A stretch of 23,500 nt of DNA from Bacteroidales bacterium (lineage in GTDB: Bacteria; Bacteroidota; Bacteroidia; Bacteroidales; UBA12077), in assembly GCA_030600625.1 (NCBI GenBank), contig JAUVLS010000002.1:1-23500 (forward strand). Direction: 5' to 3'. How positions within the stretch are numbered: position 1 is the first letter of the stretch; each line of letters starts with the position of its first letter. Positions 1-9,559 of the stretch are shown one piece after another. The notes under the pieces are model-generated. The model searched no databases and had not been told where the DNA came from. It was given only the letters and a program-made list of their open reading frames with translations. A program made the translations under genes and the position numbers.

Positions 1-948
1 AATTGTAGCCGGATAAACAGCATCTTTTCTATGAGTTATGCATGTAACATGAAACTTAGGATACCAATCTGCTAAAGAATAAAAACCTGTATGATCACCA
101 AACGGGCCTTCCCAAATAAAATCTTCTTCAGGATCAACATAACCTTCGATAATAATGTCTGCATCAGCCGGAACTTCAATATCCTGTGTAATACATTTAA
201 CAAGTTGAACTTTTTGTTTTCTTAAAAATCCTGCCAGTAAAAATTCATCAACATTATCAGGCACAGGAGCAGTTGCGGCATAAGTGTAAGCAGGATCTCC
301 TCCCAAAGCAACAGCAATTGGCATTTGCTTCCCAAGCTTTTTATACTCCTCGAAATGACGTGCTCCTACTTTGTGTTTATGCCAGTGCATACCGGTTAAG
401 TTTCTTTCAATAACCTGCATTCGATACATTCCGACATTTCGAATACCTGTATTTGGATCTTTAGTTATAACCATTGGCAATGTTACAAATGGACCACCAT
501 CCTCAGGCCAACATTTTAGTATTGGTAATATATTTAACTCAGGATCATTATAAATAATATCCTGACACTTTCCTTTTCCAGAAACAATTTTAGGCATCCA
601 GGAAGAAATACTTGAAAGTTTAGGTAAAAGCTTTAATTTATCAAAAATATTTGTTTTTGCACCTGTTAAATCATTAAATATATTTTCTATTTCTTCGCTA
701 ATATCATCCAGTTTATCAACATCTAAAGACATACACATTCTTTTTTCAGAACCCATTGCGTTTATCAAAACAGGGAATTTTGTTCCTGTATTTTCAAATA
801 GTAAAGCTTTACCTCCTCCAGTTGACTTAGATATTCGATCAACTATTTCTGTTATTTCTAACTCGGGATTTACAAACTCTTTTATCCGAATAAGCTCATT
901 TTCATTATCAAGCTTCTGAATAAAATAATGTAATGATTTATAAAACAT
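1..948 (-). CDS. UbiD-family decarboxylase, N-terminal part (cut by window edge)
   Basis: Open frame of 316 codons from the ATG at 948 running off the left edge, so the C-terminus is missing. UbiD enzymes are prenylated-FMN-dependent (de)carboxylases of aromatic or unsaturated acids, and relatives act in quinone biosynthesis. The family signature EGPFGDHTG is at residues 280-288, preceded by the acidic stretch IIIEGYVDPEEDF. Other typical stretches are NVGMYRMQV, MHWHKHKVGARH and PVPDNVDEFLLAG. In this phylum the family is often labelled menaquinone biosynthesis decarboxylase, but the substrate cannot be read from the sequence. It lies downstream of eno on the same strand, separated by the eno terminator, so it probably has its own promoter. 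Family assignment is firm; exact role is open. Confidence 0.9.
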   Translation of the reverse strand, partial: MFYKSLHYFIQKLDNENELIRIKEFVNPELEITEIVDRISKSTGGGKALLFENTGTKFPVLINAMGSEKRMCMSLDVDKLDDISEEIENIFNDLTGAKTNIFDKLKLLPKLSSISSWMPKIVSGKGKCQDIIYNDPELNILPILKCWPEDGGPFVTLPMVITKDPNTGIRNVGMYRMQVIERNLTGMHWHKHKVGARHFEEYKKLGKQMPIAVALGGDPAYTYAATAPVPDNVDEFLLAGFLRKQKVQLVKCITQDIEVPADADIIIEGYVDPEEDFIWEGPFGDHTGFYSLADWYPKFHVTCITHRKDAVYPATI

Positions 949-971
949 AAAAACGATTTGTGAGTAATCGT

Positions 972-979
972 GAAATATA
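972..979 (-). promoter_or_regulatory. Possible -7 element for the UbiD-family gene
   Basis: The minus strand reads TATATTTC, seven of eight positions of the Bacteroidota -7 consensus TAnnTTTG, about 25 nt before the ATG at 948. No clear TTTG -33 element is present; only T-rich sequence from the eno terminator tract lies upstream. It is the best candidate between the terminator and the start, but weak. Confidence 0.25.
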
Positions 980-981
980 CG

Positions 982-1038
982 AAAAAATAAAAAAGGCTGA
1001 CATCCCGATCCCGATAATTATTGGGATCGGGACCAGCC
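982..1038 (-). terminator. Rho-independent terminator of eno
   Basis: On the minus strand a GGCTG arm and a 10-bp TCCCGATCCC arm (separated by a small internal loop) pair with GGGATCGGGA and CAGCC around an AT-rich 10-nt loop. They are followed by TTTTTT, AT, and a second T-run at 982-987. It starts 24 nt after the eno stop codon. The inner stem is also a near-perfect palindrome, listed separately. Confidence 0.85.
1004..1031. repeat. 28-bp near-perfect GC/AT palindrome within the eno terminator
   Basis: CCCGATCCCG-ATAATTAT-TGGGATCGGG is a 28-bp palindrome with one mismatched pair. Its GC-rich ends stand out from the AT-rich surroundings. It could be a copy of a dispersed intergenic palindrome adopted as a terminator stem. 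No second copy occurs in this window, so the repeat status is an inference. Confidence 0.5.
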
Positions 1039-1062
1039 CTTAAATTCAATAAATAATATAAG

Positions 1063-2358
<1,296 letters not shown>

Positions 2359-2393
2359 TTAAGATTAGAATTTTATAAAAATAAATAAGCTAT

Positions 2394-2401
2394 CAAAGTT
2401 A
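2394..2401 (-). promoter_or_regulatory. Promoter -7 element for eno
   Basis: The minus strand reads TAACTTTG, a full match to TAnnTTTG, about 47 nt upstream of the eno ATG and downstream of the rplQ terminator. The -33 element is poor (CTTT with an 18-nt spacer rather than TTTG). The predicted transcript starts near 2388 with a leader of about 40 nt. Confidence 0.5.
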
Positions 2402-2447
2402 GTAAATTTTAAATATTTTAAAGTATAGTAAGGTTTAATAAATGCAT

Positions 2448-2472
2448 AAAAAAAGGGCGGAAAATCCGCCCT
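2448..2472 (-). terminator. Terminator at the end of the ribosomal protein operon
   Basis: On the minus strand AGGGCGGA-TTT-TCCGCCCT forms an 8-bp GC-rich hairpin with a 3-nt loop, followed directly by six more T. It begins 23 nt after the rplQ stop codon and marks the end of the 33-gene cluster. The A-run and hairpin would be a much weaker terminator in the plus direction. Confidence 0.9.
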
Positions 2473-2495
2473 CTTTTAAAATATCTAAATGAAAT

Positions 2496-3371
2496 CTATT
2501 CTTCTTTCTCGCCTGCCGGACGAGCAGGTTTCTCTTCGTTCTTGCCTTCTTTATTCTTTTCCTTTTTTGCAGGAGTCTTATCAGCCCCGCCTGCCGGACG
2601 GGCAGGTTTCTTCTCTACCCCGCCTGCGGAACGGGCAGGCTTTATTTCTTCCTCGCCTGCCGGACGAGCAGGTTTCTTCGCTTTAACAGGTTTTTCTGTT
2701 TTTTCCTTCCCGCCTGCAGAATCTGCCTTGTCGGCAGACAAGCTGGCAGGTTTCGGCTCTTCCTTAGCAGCTTCCTTAACTTTTTCTTCAACAACAGGAG
2801 CTTTCTCCACTTTAACATCTTCAGTAGCAGGAGTTTCTTCAACCCCGCCTTCCGGACGGGCAGGTTTTACTTCGTCTTTTGTTTCAACTTCTTCAGTCTT
2901 TACTTCTTCAGTAGCTTCAACTTGTTCAGTTGCCTGAGTAGTAGTTTTCTTACTTCCTCTTCTACGTCGTGTAGATTTAGCTTTAGTTTCAGATTTAGCA
3001 GCAAGAAGATTTTCGTTATAATCAACTAATTCGATAATACACATATCAGCATTATCACCTAAGCGATGTCCTGTTTTCAATATTCTTGTGTAACCACCTG
3101 GTCTGTCAGCAATTTTACCACTTACTTCTCTAAAAAGTTCTGTTACAGCTTCTTTGTCTTGTAAATGTTTGAATACAAGTCTCCTTGAGTGAGTTGAATC
3201 ATCTTTTGCTTTTGTAATTAATGGCTCAACATACATTCTAAGAGCTTTTGCTTTTGCAGTTGTGGTAGTAATTTTCTTATGTAAAACCAACGATGCTGCC
3301 ATGTTTGCCAACATAGCCTCCCGGTGTGCTTTCTTTCTCCCTAGGTGGTTAAATGATTTTCTATGTCTCAT
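2496..3371 (-). CDS. rplQ: Large-subunit ribosomal protein bL17 with a long repeat-bearing C-terminal tail
   Basis: L17 sits near the polypeptide exit tunnel of the 50S subunit. Residues 1 to about 125 are a standard L17 core ([16 protein letters not shown] at the start, then [24 protein letters not shown]). The family is usually about 115-160 aa; this one is 291. The remaining ~165 residues are low-complexity, rich in K, E, P, A and T, and predicted to be disordered. Bacteroidota L17 often has some charged extension, but here six GC-rich palindromic repeats lie inside it and encode KPARPAG-type units at about residues 169-176, 206-221, 233-240, 244-251, 254-261 and 280-287. The gene starts 4 nt after rpoA and is last in the operon. 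The frame stays open across the tail and the terminator follows at a normal distance, so a frameshift is unlikely. Confidence 0.96.
   Translation of the reverse strand: MRHRKSFNHLGRKKAHREAMLANMAASLVLHKKITTTTAKAKALRMYVEPLITKAKDDSTHSRRLVFKHLQDKEAVTELFREVSGKIADRPGGYTRILKTGHRLGDNADMCIIELVDYNENLLAAKSETKAKSTRRRRGSKKTTTQATEQVEATEEVKTEEVETKDEVKPARPEGGVEETPATEDVKVEKAPVVEEKVKEAAKEEPKPASLSADKADSAGGKEKTEKPVKAKKPARPAGEEEIKPARSAGGVEKKPARPAGGADKTPAKKEKNKEGKNEEKPARPAGEKEE
2512..2864. repeat. Six in-phase copies of a 17-bp GC-rich palindromic repeat inside rplQ
   Basis: Copies lie at 2512-2528, 2590-2606, 2623-2639, 2656-2672, 2713-2750 (an expanded variant) and 2848-2864. The best copy reads CCTGCC-GGACG-GGCAGG on the plus strand, commonly flanked by CG on the left and TTT on the right. 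Intervals between starts are 78, 33, 33, 57 and 135 bp, all multiples of three, so every copy is read in the same frame as K-P-A-R-P-A-G. The three 33-bp-spaced copies form near-tandem 11-residue units ([33 protein letters not shown]). Either a dispersed palindromic element entered the gene and spread, or a local minisatellite expanded. Confidence 0.9.
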
Positions 3372-3375
3372 CCTT

Positions 3376-4368
3376 TTACTCTTTGTCTAATTTATACTTA
3401 GTTATATCCATTCCAAATGTAAGATTCATTTGGCTAAGTAAATCTTCTAATTCAGTTAATGATTTTTTACCAAAGTTTCTAAACTTTAATAAATCGTTCT
3501 TATTATATTTAACCAAATCTCCTAATGAATCTACTTCAGCAGCTTTTAAGCAGTTCAATGCTCTTACTGAAAGATCCATGTCAACCAATCTGGTTTTAAG
3601 AAGCTGACGCATATGTAAAACTTCTTCGTCAAACTCTTCATTTTCATATTTTTCATCTGAATCCATTGTAATCTTTTCATCAGAGAATAACATCAAGTGA
3701 TAAATAAGAATTTTTGCAGCCTCTTTTAATGCTTCCTTTGGATGAATAGAACCATCTGATTCGATTTCGAAAACAAGTTTTTCAAAGTCAGTTTTTTGCT
3801 CCACACGATAATTCTCAATTGAGTATTTAACGTTTCTGATAGGAGTAAAAATTGAATCAATTGCTATCACACCAAATTCGCTGTCAACGGGTTTGTTTTC
3901 TTCAGACGGGACATAACCTCTACCTTTATTTATAGTGATTTCCATTTGAAGTTTTACATCCGATTCCATTTCACAAATTACGTGATCAGGATTTAAAACT
4001 TTAAAATTGGTTGAAAAATTATTTATATCTCCGGCTTTAAATTCATTCTGCCCTGTAATAGTAACAGTAAACTTTTCATCTTCTGCTTCTTCTACATTAC
4101 ATTTAAAACGTACCTGCTTTAAGTTCAGGATTATTTCACTTACATCTTGAACAATACCAGCTAATGTAGAAAATTCATGTTCTACACCCTCAATTTTTAT
4201 TAAAGTGATGGCATATCCTTCTAATGATGATAAAAGAATCCTTCTCAAAGAATTGCCGACAGTAATTCCATATCCAGGTTCTAAAGGACGAAATTCAAAC
4301 TTGCCATAGGTTTCGTTTGCTTCGACCATTATGACTTTATCGGGCTTTTGAAATGCTAAAATTGCCAT
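3376..4368 (-). CDS. rpoA: DNA-directed RNA polymerase alpha subunit
   Basis: Scaffold for RNA polymerase assembly; its C-terminal domain contacts upstream promoter DNA and activators. The 330-aa length is usual. The N-terminal assembly domain carries [20 protein letters not shown] at residues 32-51. An acidic linker (about 236-250, [14 protein letters not shown]) leads to the C-terminal domain with [11 protein letters not shown], where R269 and N272 correspond to the E. coli DNA-contact residues R265 and N268. The domain ends with [15 protein letters not shown]. It lies between rpsD and rplQ as in the alpha operon of most bacteria. Confidence 0.98.
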   Translation of the reverse strand: MAILAFQKPDKVIMVEANETYGKFEFRPLEPGYGITVGNSLRRILLSSLEGYAITLIKIEGVEHEFSTLAGIVQDVSEIILNLKQVRFKCNVEEAEDEKFTVTITGQNEFKAGDINNFSTNFKVLNPDHVICEMESDVKLQMEITINKGRGYVPSEENKPVDSEFGVIAIDSIFTPIRNVKYSIENYRVEQKTDFEKLVFEIESDGSIHPKEALKEAAKILIYHLMLFSDEKITMDSDEKYENEEFDEEVLHMRQLLKTRLVDMDLSVRALNCLKAAEVDSLGDLVKYNKNDLLKFRNFGKKSLTELEDLLSQMNLTFGMDITKYKLDKE

Positions 4369-4387
4369 AAATAATGAGTAATTATTA

Positions 4388-4996
4388 TTATTTTGAATAT
4401 AATTCTACGATTAACTGTTCTTTAATATTCTCAGGAATTTCTGATCTTTCAGGAATATTTAAAAATTTACCTACCATTTGATCGTTATCCCATTCTAACC
4501 AAGAATATTTGTTGTAACGAGCTGATGCCAAGCTATTGGTAATAGCTTCAAGAGATTTAGATTTTTCTCTTACACCAACAATATCGTTAGACTTAACAGT
4601 ATACGATGGAACATTTACAACATGTCCATTAACTGTAATGTGCTTGTGTGTAACAAATTGCCTTGCAGCAGCTCTTGTAGGAGCAACACCCATACGAAAT
4701 ACCACATTATCTAAACGTGATTCTAATAATTGCAATAAGTTTTCACCAGTAATACCTTTCTTTCTTGATGCTTGTTCAAACAAATTAAAGAATTGCTTTT
4801 CCAAAACACCATAAGTGTATTTAGCTTTTTGCTTTTCCATTAACTGAACACCATATTCAGAAACTTTTTTTCTTCTTCTATTACCACCTTGTTCTCCAGG
4901 AGGATAGTTTTTCTTTTCGAAATGTTTATCAGGTCCGTAAATCGGTTCTCCTAATTTCCTCGCTATTTTCGACTTTGGTCCAATATATCTAGCCAT
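4388..4996 (-). CDS. rpsD: Small-subunit ribosomal protein uS4
   Basis: Primary 16S rRNA-binding protein that nucleates 30S assembly and helps form the mRNA entry site. The 202-aa length is normal. The N-terminus [19 protein letters not shown] is typical and has no zinc-binding cysteines (the C-minus form). The S4 RNA-binding domain covers about residues 92-150 ([20 protein letters not shown], then [14 protein letters not shown]). In E. coli S4 represses the alpha operon through an mRNA pseudoknot. I see no such structure here, and the 52-nt gap before rpsD is AT-rich and featureless. Confidence 0.98.
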   Translation of the reverse strand: MARYIGPKSKIARKLGEPIYGPDKHFEKKNYPPGEQGGNRRRKKVSEYGVQLMEKQKAKYTYGVLEKQFFNLFEQASRKKGITGENLLQLLESRLDNVVFRMGVAPTRAAARQFVTHKHITVNGHVVNVPSYTVKSNDIVGVREKSKSLEAITNSLASARYNKYSWLEWDNDQMVGKFLNIPERSEIPENIKEQLIVELYSK

Positions 4997-5048
4997 GAAT
5001 CTTAATATTAAACTTTTTATTCAACCTCAAAATACTTATCAACACTTA

Positions 5049-5438
5049 TTATACTCTTCTGCGTGCTGGTGGACGACAACCATTATGTGGTAATGGAGTA
5101 ACATCAACAATTTCCGTTACTTCAATCCCTGCATTATGGATGGTACGCATAGCAGATTCTCTGCCGGAACCTGGTCCTTTAACATACGCTTTTACTTTTC
5201 TCAATCCTAGATCGTAAGCTACTTTTGCACAATCTTCAGCAGCCATTTGTGCTGCATAAGGAGTATTTTTCTTTGATCCTCTAAAACCCATCTTTCCAGA
5301 TGAAGACCAGGAAATTACCTGACCATTATTATTCGTTAACGAAATAATAATATTATTAAAAGAAGCATGAATGTGCACTTGCCCTGTAGCTTCAACCTTT
5401 ACAACTCTTTTTCTAGATGATCCAGTCTTTTTTGCCAT
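5049..5438 (-). CDS. rpsK: Small-subunit ribosomal protein uS11
   Basis: S11 lines the 30S platform near the E site and the path of the mRNA, together with S7 and S18. The 129-aa length and the motifs [34 protein letters not shown] and the C-terminal [15 protein letters not shown] are standard. It follows rpsM by 10 nt and precedes rpsD by 52 nt. No Shine-Dalgarno sequence is seen; the leader is A/T-rich. Confidence 0.98.
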   Translation of the reverse strand: MAKKTGSSRKRVVKVEATGQVHIHASFNNIIISLTNNNGQVISWSSSGKMGFRGSKKNTPYAAQMAAEDCAKVAYDLGLRKVKAYVKGPGSGRESAMRTIHNAGIEVTEIVDVTPLPHNGCRPPARRRV

Positions 5439-5448
5439 TTCTTAACTA

Positions 5449-5826
5449 TTATTTAATTGCTTTCTTTTTATTAGCAATCGTTTTTCTTTTTCCTTTTCTG
5501 GTTCTCGCATTATTCTTTGTACTTTGTCCTCTAACAGGAAGACCAATACGATGGCGAATACCTCTGTAACATCCAATATCCATTAATCGCTTAATGTTCA
5601 TTTGAGTTTCTGAACGTAATGCACCTTCTACCTTGCACTTTTCGTTCACTACTTGTCTGACTTTAGCAATATGCTCGTCATTCCAGTCTTTTACTTTAAT
5701 GTCATGATCAATTCCCGCTTCATCTAATATTGATTCTGCAGTACTACGACCAATTCCGTAGATATAGGTCAATCCTATAACACCTCTTTTATTCTTTGGT
5801 AAATCTACTCCAACAATTCTTGCCAT
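5449..5826 (-). CDS. rpsM: Small-subunit ribosomal protein uS13
   Basis: S13 in the 30S head forms intersubunit bridges and touches the P-site tRNA through its basic tail. The 125-aa protein begins [19 protein letters not shown] and has the helix-two-turns-helix [18 protein letters not shown]. The signature [19 protein letters not shown] is followed by a lysine/arginine-rich C-terminus. It starts 34 nt after rpmJ. Confidence 0.98.
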   Translation of the reverse strand: MARIVGVDLPKNKRGVIGLTYIYGIGRSTAESILDEAGIDHDIKVKDWNDEHIAKVRQVVNEKCKVEGALRSETQMNIKRLMDIGCYRGIRHRIGLPVRGQSTKNNARTRKGKRKTIANKKKAIK

Positions 5827-5860
5827 AAATCTTTTTTAATTAAAGTACAAAAATAATAAT

Positions 5861-5977
5861 TTATCCCTGACGCTGCTTAAACTTGGGATTTTTTTTGTTA
5901 ATAACGTATAGTCGACCTTTTCGTCTAACAATTTTGCAATCGCTACTGCGTTTTTTTACAGATGCTCTGACTTTCAT
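5861..5977 (-). CDS. rpmJ: Large-subunit ribosomal protein bL36 (zinc-free form)
   Basis: This 38-aa gene lies in the gap between infA and rpsM. The translation starts [20 protein letters not shown] and ends [10 protein letters not shown], which is L36 throughout. Only one of the four zinc ligands of the C-plus form remains (C14); the other cysteines and the histidine are S, N and F or equivalents. This is the C-minus form usual in Bacteroidota, not a decayed gene. It starts 12 nt after infA and ends 34 nt before rpsM. Confidence 0.96.
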   Translation of the reverse strand: MKVRASVKKRSSDCKIVRRKGRLYVINKKNPKFKQRQG

Positions 5978-5989
5978 TTCTTTATCTTT

Positions 5990-6208
5990 TTATTTATATC
6001 TATAAGTTATTCTACCTTTTGTAAGATCATAAGGAGACATTTCAACCTTAACTTTATCGCCTGGTAAAATTTTAATATAATGCATTCTCATTTTACCTGA
6101 GATATGTGACGTAATAACGTGACCATTTTCCAATTCAACTCTGAACATAGCATTTGATAATGCTTCGATTATGGTTCCGTCTTGTTCTATTGAAGGCTGT
6201 TTTGCCAT
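5990..6208 (-). CDS. infA: Translation initiation factor IF-1
   Basis: IF1 occupies the 30S A site during initiation and supports IF2 and IF3. The 72-aa, single OB-fold protein shows the family sequence: [60 protein letters not shown]. It lies between map and rpmJ, the arrangement common in the spc operon of Bacteroidota and Firmicutes. Gaps are 10 and 12 nt, so co-transcription is near certain. Confidence 0.98.
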   Translation of the reverse strand: MAKQPSIEQDGTIIEALSNAMFRVELENGHVITSHISGKMRMHYIKILPGDKVKVEMSPYDLTKGRITYRYK

Positions 6209-6218
6209 AAATTATATC

Positions 6219-6992
6219 TTATTTTTTAATTTCTTCTATATAATCAAATGTTGATAATATTTCAGCTTTACCTTTATCAACAACAACTGCTAGTTCATAA
6301 TGTGCAGAAGGTTTACCATCGATTGTTCTAATAGTCCAACCATCATTATCTTGTTTTATGTGTTTGCCTCCCATGTTAATCATAGGTTCAATACACAAAA
6401 CTAATCCTTTTTTTAACAAAACGCCTCTGCCTCTTCTCCCATAATTGGGTACTTCCGGAGCCTCATGCATATCTTTTCCTAATCCGTGTCCGACCATTTC
6501 GCGAACGACTGAATATCCAGCGTTTTCCGCATGAACCTGAACAGCATTACCTATATCTCCAACTCTTTTACCTTCAACAGCATTTTCTATTCCTTTAAAT
6601 AAGGATTCTTTGGTCGTTCGAAGCAAATTCATTACTTCTTTGCTAACTTCACCTACAGAAAAAGTATATGCTGTATCACCATAATAGCCTTCCATATAAG
6701 TACCACAATCAACCGAAATAATATCTCCGTCTTTTAAAACATAATCAGAAGGTATTCCATGAACCACCTGATCATTTACTGAAGTACATAAAGTATTAGG
6801 GAACCCACCGTAACCAAGAAATCCCGGCACAGCACCATTGTCTCTAATAAATTCTTCAGCTCGCTTATCCAATTCAAGAGTTGTAACTCCCGGTTTTATA
6901 TGTTTTGCTACTTCTGCAAGAGTTTTTGAAACTAACAAATTGTTTCGCCTGATAATTTCAATTTCCTCTTTTGACTTATAAACTAACATCAA
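6219..6992 (-). CDS. map: Methionine aminopeptidase, type I
   Basis: Removes the initiator methionine from new proteins as they leave the ribosome. The 257-aa length fits type Ia enzymes without an N-terminal zinc-finger extension. All five metal ligands are present: D95, D106, H169, E202 and E233, with H79 (VVHGIP) and H176 as the catalytic-site histidines. It follows secY directly; adk, which sits between secY and map in Bacillus, is absent. The next in-frame ATG is the second codon, so the true start could be one codon later. Confidence 0.97.
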   Translation of the reverse strand: MMLVYKSKEEIEIIRRNNLLVSKTLAEVAKHIKPGVTTLELDKRAEEFIRDNGAVPGFLGYGGFPNTLCTSVNDQVVHGIPSDYVLKDGDIISVDCGTYMEGYYGDTAYTFSVGEVSKEVMNLLRTTKESLFKGIENAVEGKRVGDIGNAVQVHAENAGYSVVREMVGHGLGKDMHEAPEVPNYGRRGRGVLLKKGLVLCIEPMINMGGKHIKQDNDGWTIRTIDGKPSAHYELAVVVDKGKAEILSTFDYIEEIKK

Positions 6993-7015
6993 AGAACGTT
7001 ATAATAAATATTATT

Positions 7016-8356
7016 TTATATAGCAGAAGCCCCACCAGCTCTGCCTTTAATTCTTCCTGATTTCATTAATCCATCGTAATGTCTCATTAATAGATGACTT
7101 TCAATTTGTTGTAAAGTATCTAAAACAACACCTACAAGAATTAATAATGATGTTCCACCATAAAATTGTGCAAATTGACTATCAACACCCCCAATTTGTG
7201 CAAAAGCTGGTAAAATAGCAATAAGCGCTAAAAATATTGATCCCGGTAATGTAATTCTCGACATTATCATATCTAAAAACTCAACTGTCTTACGCCCAGG
7301 TTTAACACCAGGAATAAAACCTCCATTCTTTTTCATATCCTCTGCCATTTGAGAAGGATTTATAGTAATGGCAGTATAGAAATATGTAAAAAGAATAATC
7401 ATAATTGCAAAAGTAAAGTTATACCAGAATCCAGTAATATTTGCAAATGCAGCCGCGAAACCAGTTAACGCTTCAGAATTAGCGAATCCGGCAACAGTTA
7501 AAGGTATAAACATTAATGCTTGAGCAAAAATAATCGGCATTACGCCAGCAGAGTTCACTTTTAATGGTATATATTGCCTAACACCTCCATATTGTTTATT
7601 CCCAATAATTCTTTTTGCATATTGAACAGGAATCTTACGAGTACCCTGAACTAAGAGAATTGTGGCTACAAATACAAAGAACAAGATAACCATTTCGAGC
7701 AAGAAAGCAACTAATCCACCTCCTTGTGATTCTAATCTGTTAATAAATTCAGCAAATAAAGAAAAAGGTAATCTTGCAATAATACCAATCATAATGATTA
7801 ATGATATACCATTACCAATACCTTTATCGGTAATTTTTTCACCTAACCACATAATAAACATGGTTCCTGATGTAAGTATAATTACTGATGAGAACCAGAA
7901 AAATGTTCCTGTTGATACAAACGCTGTATCAGGCAACTGTACTTGTAAGTTTTTCAAGTAAGCTGGTGCCTGCATGATTAAAATAGCTACAGTTAAATAC
8001 CTGGTAATTTGATTAATTTTTCGCCTACCGCTTTCTCCCTCGCGTTGTAATCTCTGGAAATAAGGAACAGCTATTCCCATTAACTGAATTACAATTGAAG
8101 CAGAAATATAGGGCATAATACCCAATGCAAAAATGGATGCATTTGCAAATGCTCCCCCTGAAAACATATTAAGAAGTCCTAACACACCATCAGAAGTTTG
8201 TTGTTTCAACGCAGCTAACTGACTAGGGTCAATACCTGGCAATACAACAAAACTTCCTAATCTATAAATTAATAAAATAAATAATGTATAAATAATACGA
8301 TATCTAAGATCTTCAATTTTAATTATATTCCTTATTGTCTGTATTAGAGCTCTCAT
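7016..8356 (-). CDS. secY: Preprotein translocase subunit SecY
   Basis: Central channel of the SecYEG translocon in the inner membrane. The 446-aa protein has about ten hydrophobic membrane segments. Recognisable stretches are the first segment (IIYTLFILLIYRLGSFVVLP), the plug region LNMFSGGAF (62-70), ITDKGIGNGIS (175-185) and the cytoplasmic loop with GNKQYGGVRQYIPLKVNSAG, which in other species binds SecA and the ribosome. It starts 4 nt after rplO and is followed by map after 23 nt, so channel production is tied to ribosomal protein synthesis. Confidence 0.98.
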   Translation of the reverse strand: MRALIQTIRNIIKIEDLRYRIIYTLFILLIYRLGSFVVLPGIDPSQLAALKQQTSDGVLGLLNMFSGGAFANASIFALGIMPYISASIVIQLMGIAVPYFQRLQREGESGRRKINQITRYLTVAILIMQAPAYLKNLQVQLPDTAFVSTGTFFWFSSVIILTSGTMFIMWLGEKITDKGIGNGISLIIMIGIIARLPFSLFAEFINRLESQGGGLVAFLLEMVILFFVFVATILLVQGTRKIPVQYAKRIIGNKQYGGVRQYIPLKVNSAGVMPIIFAQALMFIPLTVAGFANSEALTGFAAAFANITGFWYNFTFAIMIILFTYFYTAITINPSQMAEDMKKNGGFIPGVKPGRKTVEFLDMIMSRITLPGSIFLALIAILPAFAQIGGVDSQFAQFYGGTSLLILVGVVLDTLQQIESHLLMRHYDGLMKSGRIKGRAGGASAI

Positions 8357-8360
8357 TAAA

Positions 8361-8807
8361 TTATAATTTTACTATAGTTCCTTCAAGTGATTCAATTGCT
8401 GCAATAGCTGATTTTGAAAAAGCATGTGCCTTAACTTCTAATTTCTTAGTTAATGTTCCATCACCAAGAATTTTAATTAAGCTATTTTTCCTTGCTAATC
8501 CAGCCTCAACTAAAGTTTCAACATCAATTGTAGTTAAACCTTTCTTTTCAGCCAATTTTTCTAAAGTCTCTATATTAATTCCTTTATATTCCTTACGAGA
8601 AATATTTGTGAAACCATACTTAGGTACACGACGCTGTAAAGGCATTTGTCCACCTTCAAAACCAATCTTCTTAGAATATCCAGATCTTGATTTCTGTCCT
8701 TTATGACCTCTTGTAGAAGTTCCTCCTCTTCCAGATCCTTGTCCTCGACCAACTCTTTTGTTACTTTTTGTTGAGTTTTCAGCTGGTTTTAAGTTACTTA
8801 AATCCAT
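8361..8807 (-). CDS. rplO: Large-subunit ribosomal protein uL15
   Basis: L15 is a late-assembling 50S protein whose extended basic N-terminus threads into 23S rRNA. The 148-aa protein opens with MDLSNLKPAENSTKSNKRVG, then a glycine/arginine-rich tract (GRGQGSGRGGTSTRGHKGQ). It continues with the conserved FEGGQMPLQRRVPKYGF and ends in the globular domain with HAFSKSAIAAIESLEG. It precedes secY by 4 nt. Confidence 0.98.
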   Translation of the reverse strand: MDLSNLKPAENSTKSNKRVGRGQGSGRGGTSTRGHKGQKSRSGYSKKIGFEGGQMPLQRRVPKYGFTNISRKEYKGINIETLEKLAEKKGLTTIDVETLVEAGLARKNSLIKILGDGTLTKKLEVKAHAFSKSAIAAIESLEGTIVKL

Positions 8808-8831
8808 ATCTATAATTTCAATTATTCGTTA

Positions 8832-9011
8832 TTATTTTTCTTCAACCTTAAGTAAATGTCTTACCTTAGTAATCATTCCTTGAATCTGAGGTGTGTTTTT
8901 TACCTCAATAGTATTGTGCATTTTACGAATACCTAGTGCTTCTAAGGTTCTTTTTTGGCGTTTGGTACTTCCAATTCCGCTCTTTATTTGTGTAACTTTT
9001 ATCTTCGCCAT
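8832..9011 (-). CDS. rpmD: Large-subunit ribosomal protein uL30
   Basis: Short gene of 59 codons plus stop between rpsE and rplO. The translation begins MAKIKVTQIKSGIGSTKRQK and continues with RTLEALGIRKMHNTIEVKNT and QIQGMITKVRHLLKVEEK. The elements IKSGIG, TLEALGL/I and the histidine-containing VRHLL end are characteristic of bacterial L30, and the length is typical. Spacing is 20 nt to rpsE and 24 nt to rplO. The gene order rpsE-rpmD-rplO supports the call. Confidence 0.97.
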   Translation of the reverse strand: MAKIKVTQIKSGIGSTKRQKRTLEALGIRKMHNTIEVKNTPQIQGMITKVRHLLKVEEK

Positions 9012-9031
9012 GAGATTTTAATTAAAGGTCA

Positions 9032-9547
9032 TTATCCATTAAATACTTTGTCAAGGGTAACACCTCTTTGTTCGGCAACAGCTCTAGCATCACGTAATTG
9101 TAATAATGCATTTATAGTTGCTTTTACTAAGTTATGAGGGTTACTAGATCCTTTAGATTTTGCAAGAACATCGGTTACTCCAACACTCTCAAGAACAGCA
9201 CGCATCGCTCCACCTGCTTTTACTCCGGTACCATGAGATGCCGGCTTAAGAAAAACATGAGCACCGCCAAATCTAGAAACTTGTTCGTGCGGAATTGTAC
9301 CTTTATAAATAGGTACTTTTACTAAATTTTTCTTTGCAGCTTCAACTCCTTTTGCAATTGCAGTTGTAACTTCTTTTGCTTTTCCAAGACCATAACCTAC
9401 GATACCATCTTCGTTACCAACAACAACAATGGCAGTAAAACCAAAATTACGACCTCCTTTTGTAACTTTCGTTACTCTTTGAATACTAACGAGTTTGTCC
9501 TTTAATTCTAAATCGCTGGTTTTAACTTTTCTTATACTTGTTGACAT
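9032..9547 (-). CDS. rpsE: Small-subunit ribosomal protein uS5
   Basis: S5 lies at the back of the 30S subunit near the mRNA entrance and affects decoding fidelity. The 171-aa protein has the double-stranded-RNA-binding-like N-domain with [21 protein letters not shown] (around residues 24-44), the region where spectinomycin-resistance changes occur in other species. The conserved C-domain contains [19 protein letters not shown]. It sits between rplR and rpmD. Confidence 0.98.
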   Translation of the reverse strand: MSTSIRKVKTSDLELKDKLVSIQRVTKVTKGGRNFGFTAIVVVGNEDGIVGYGLGKAKEVTTAIAKGVEAAKKNLVKVPIYKGTIPHEQVSRFGGAHVFLKPASHGTGVKAGGAMRAVLESVGVTDVLAKSKGSSNPHNLVKATINALLQLRDARAVAEQRGVTLDKVFNG

Positions 9548-9559
9548 AATCTGTTTATC

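Noticed and set aside
1..948. UbiD-family gene as a truncated pseudogene
   Set aside because: The frame is open with no internal stop to the window edge, so the truncation is due to the window boundary.
2512..2864. Regularly spaced palindromic repeats as a CRISPR array
   Set aside because: Units are only 17 bp, spacing is irregular (33 to 135 bp), they lie in frame within rplQ, and no cas genes are near.
2489..2937. Plus-strand open frames opposite rplQ (with repeated LPDGQVS-like peptides)
   Set aside because: They are the antisense reading of the palindromic repeats and of the rplQ tail. No promoter or homology supports them, and rplQ is certain on the other strand.
2496..2990. Frameshift or readthrough as the cause of the long L17 tail
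   Set aside because: The tail is continuous in frame with a K/E/P/A-rich composition, and a good terminator follows the stop at a normal distance. Charged L17 extensions are known in Bacteroidota.
5861..5977. L36 missing most zinc-binding cysteines as a decayed gene
   Set aside because: The rest of the protein is fully conserved and the zinc-free form is usual in Bacteroidota. The same applies to S14 at 10936-11205.
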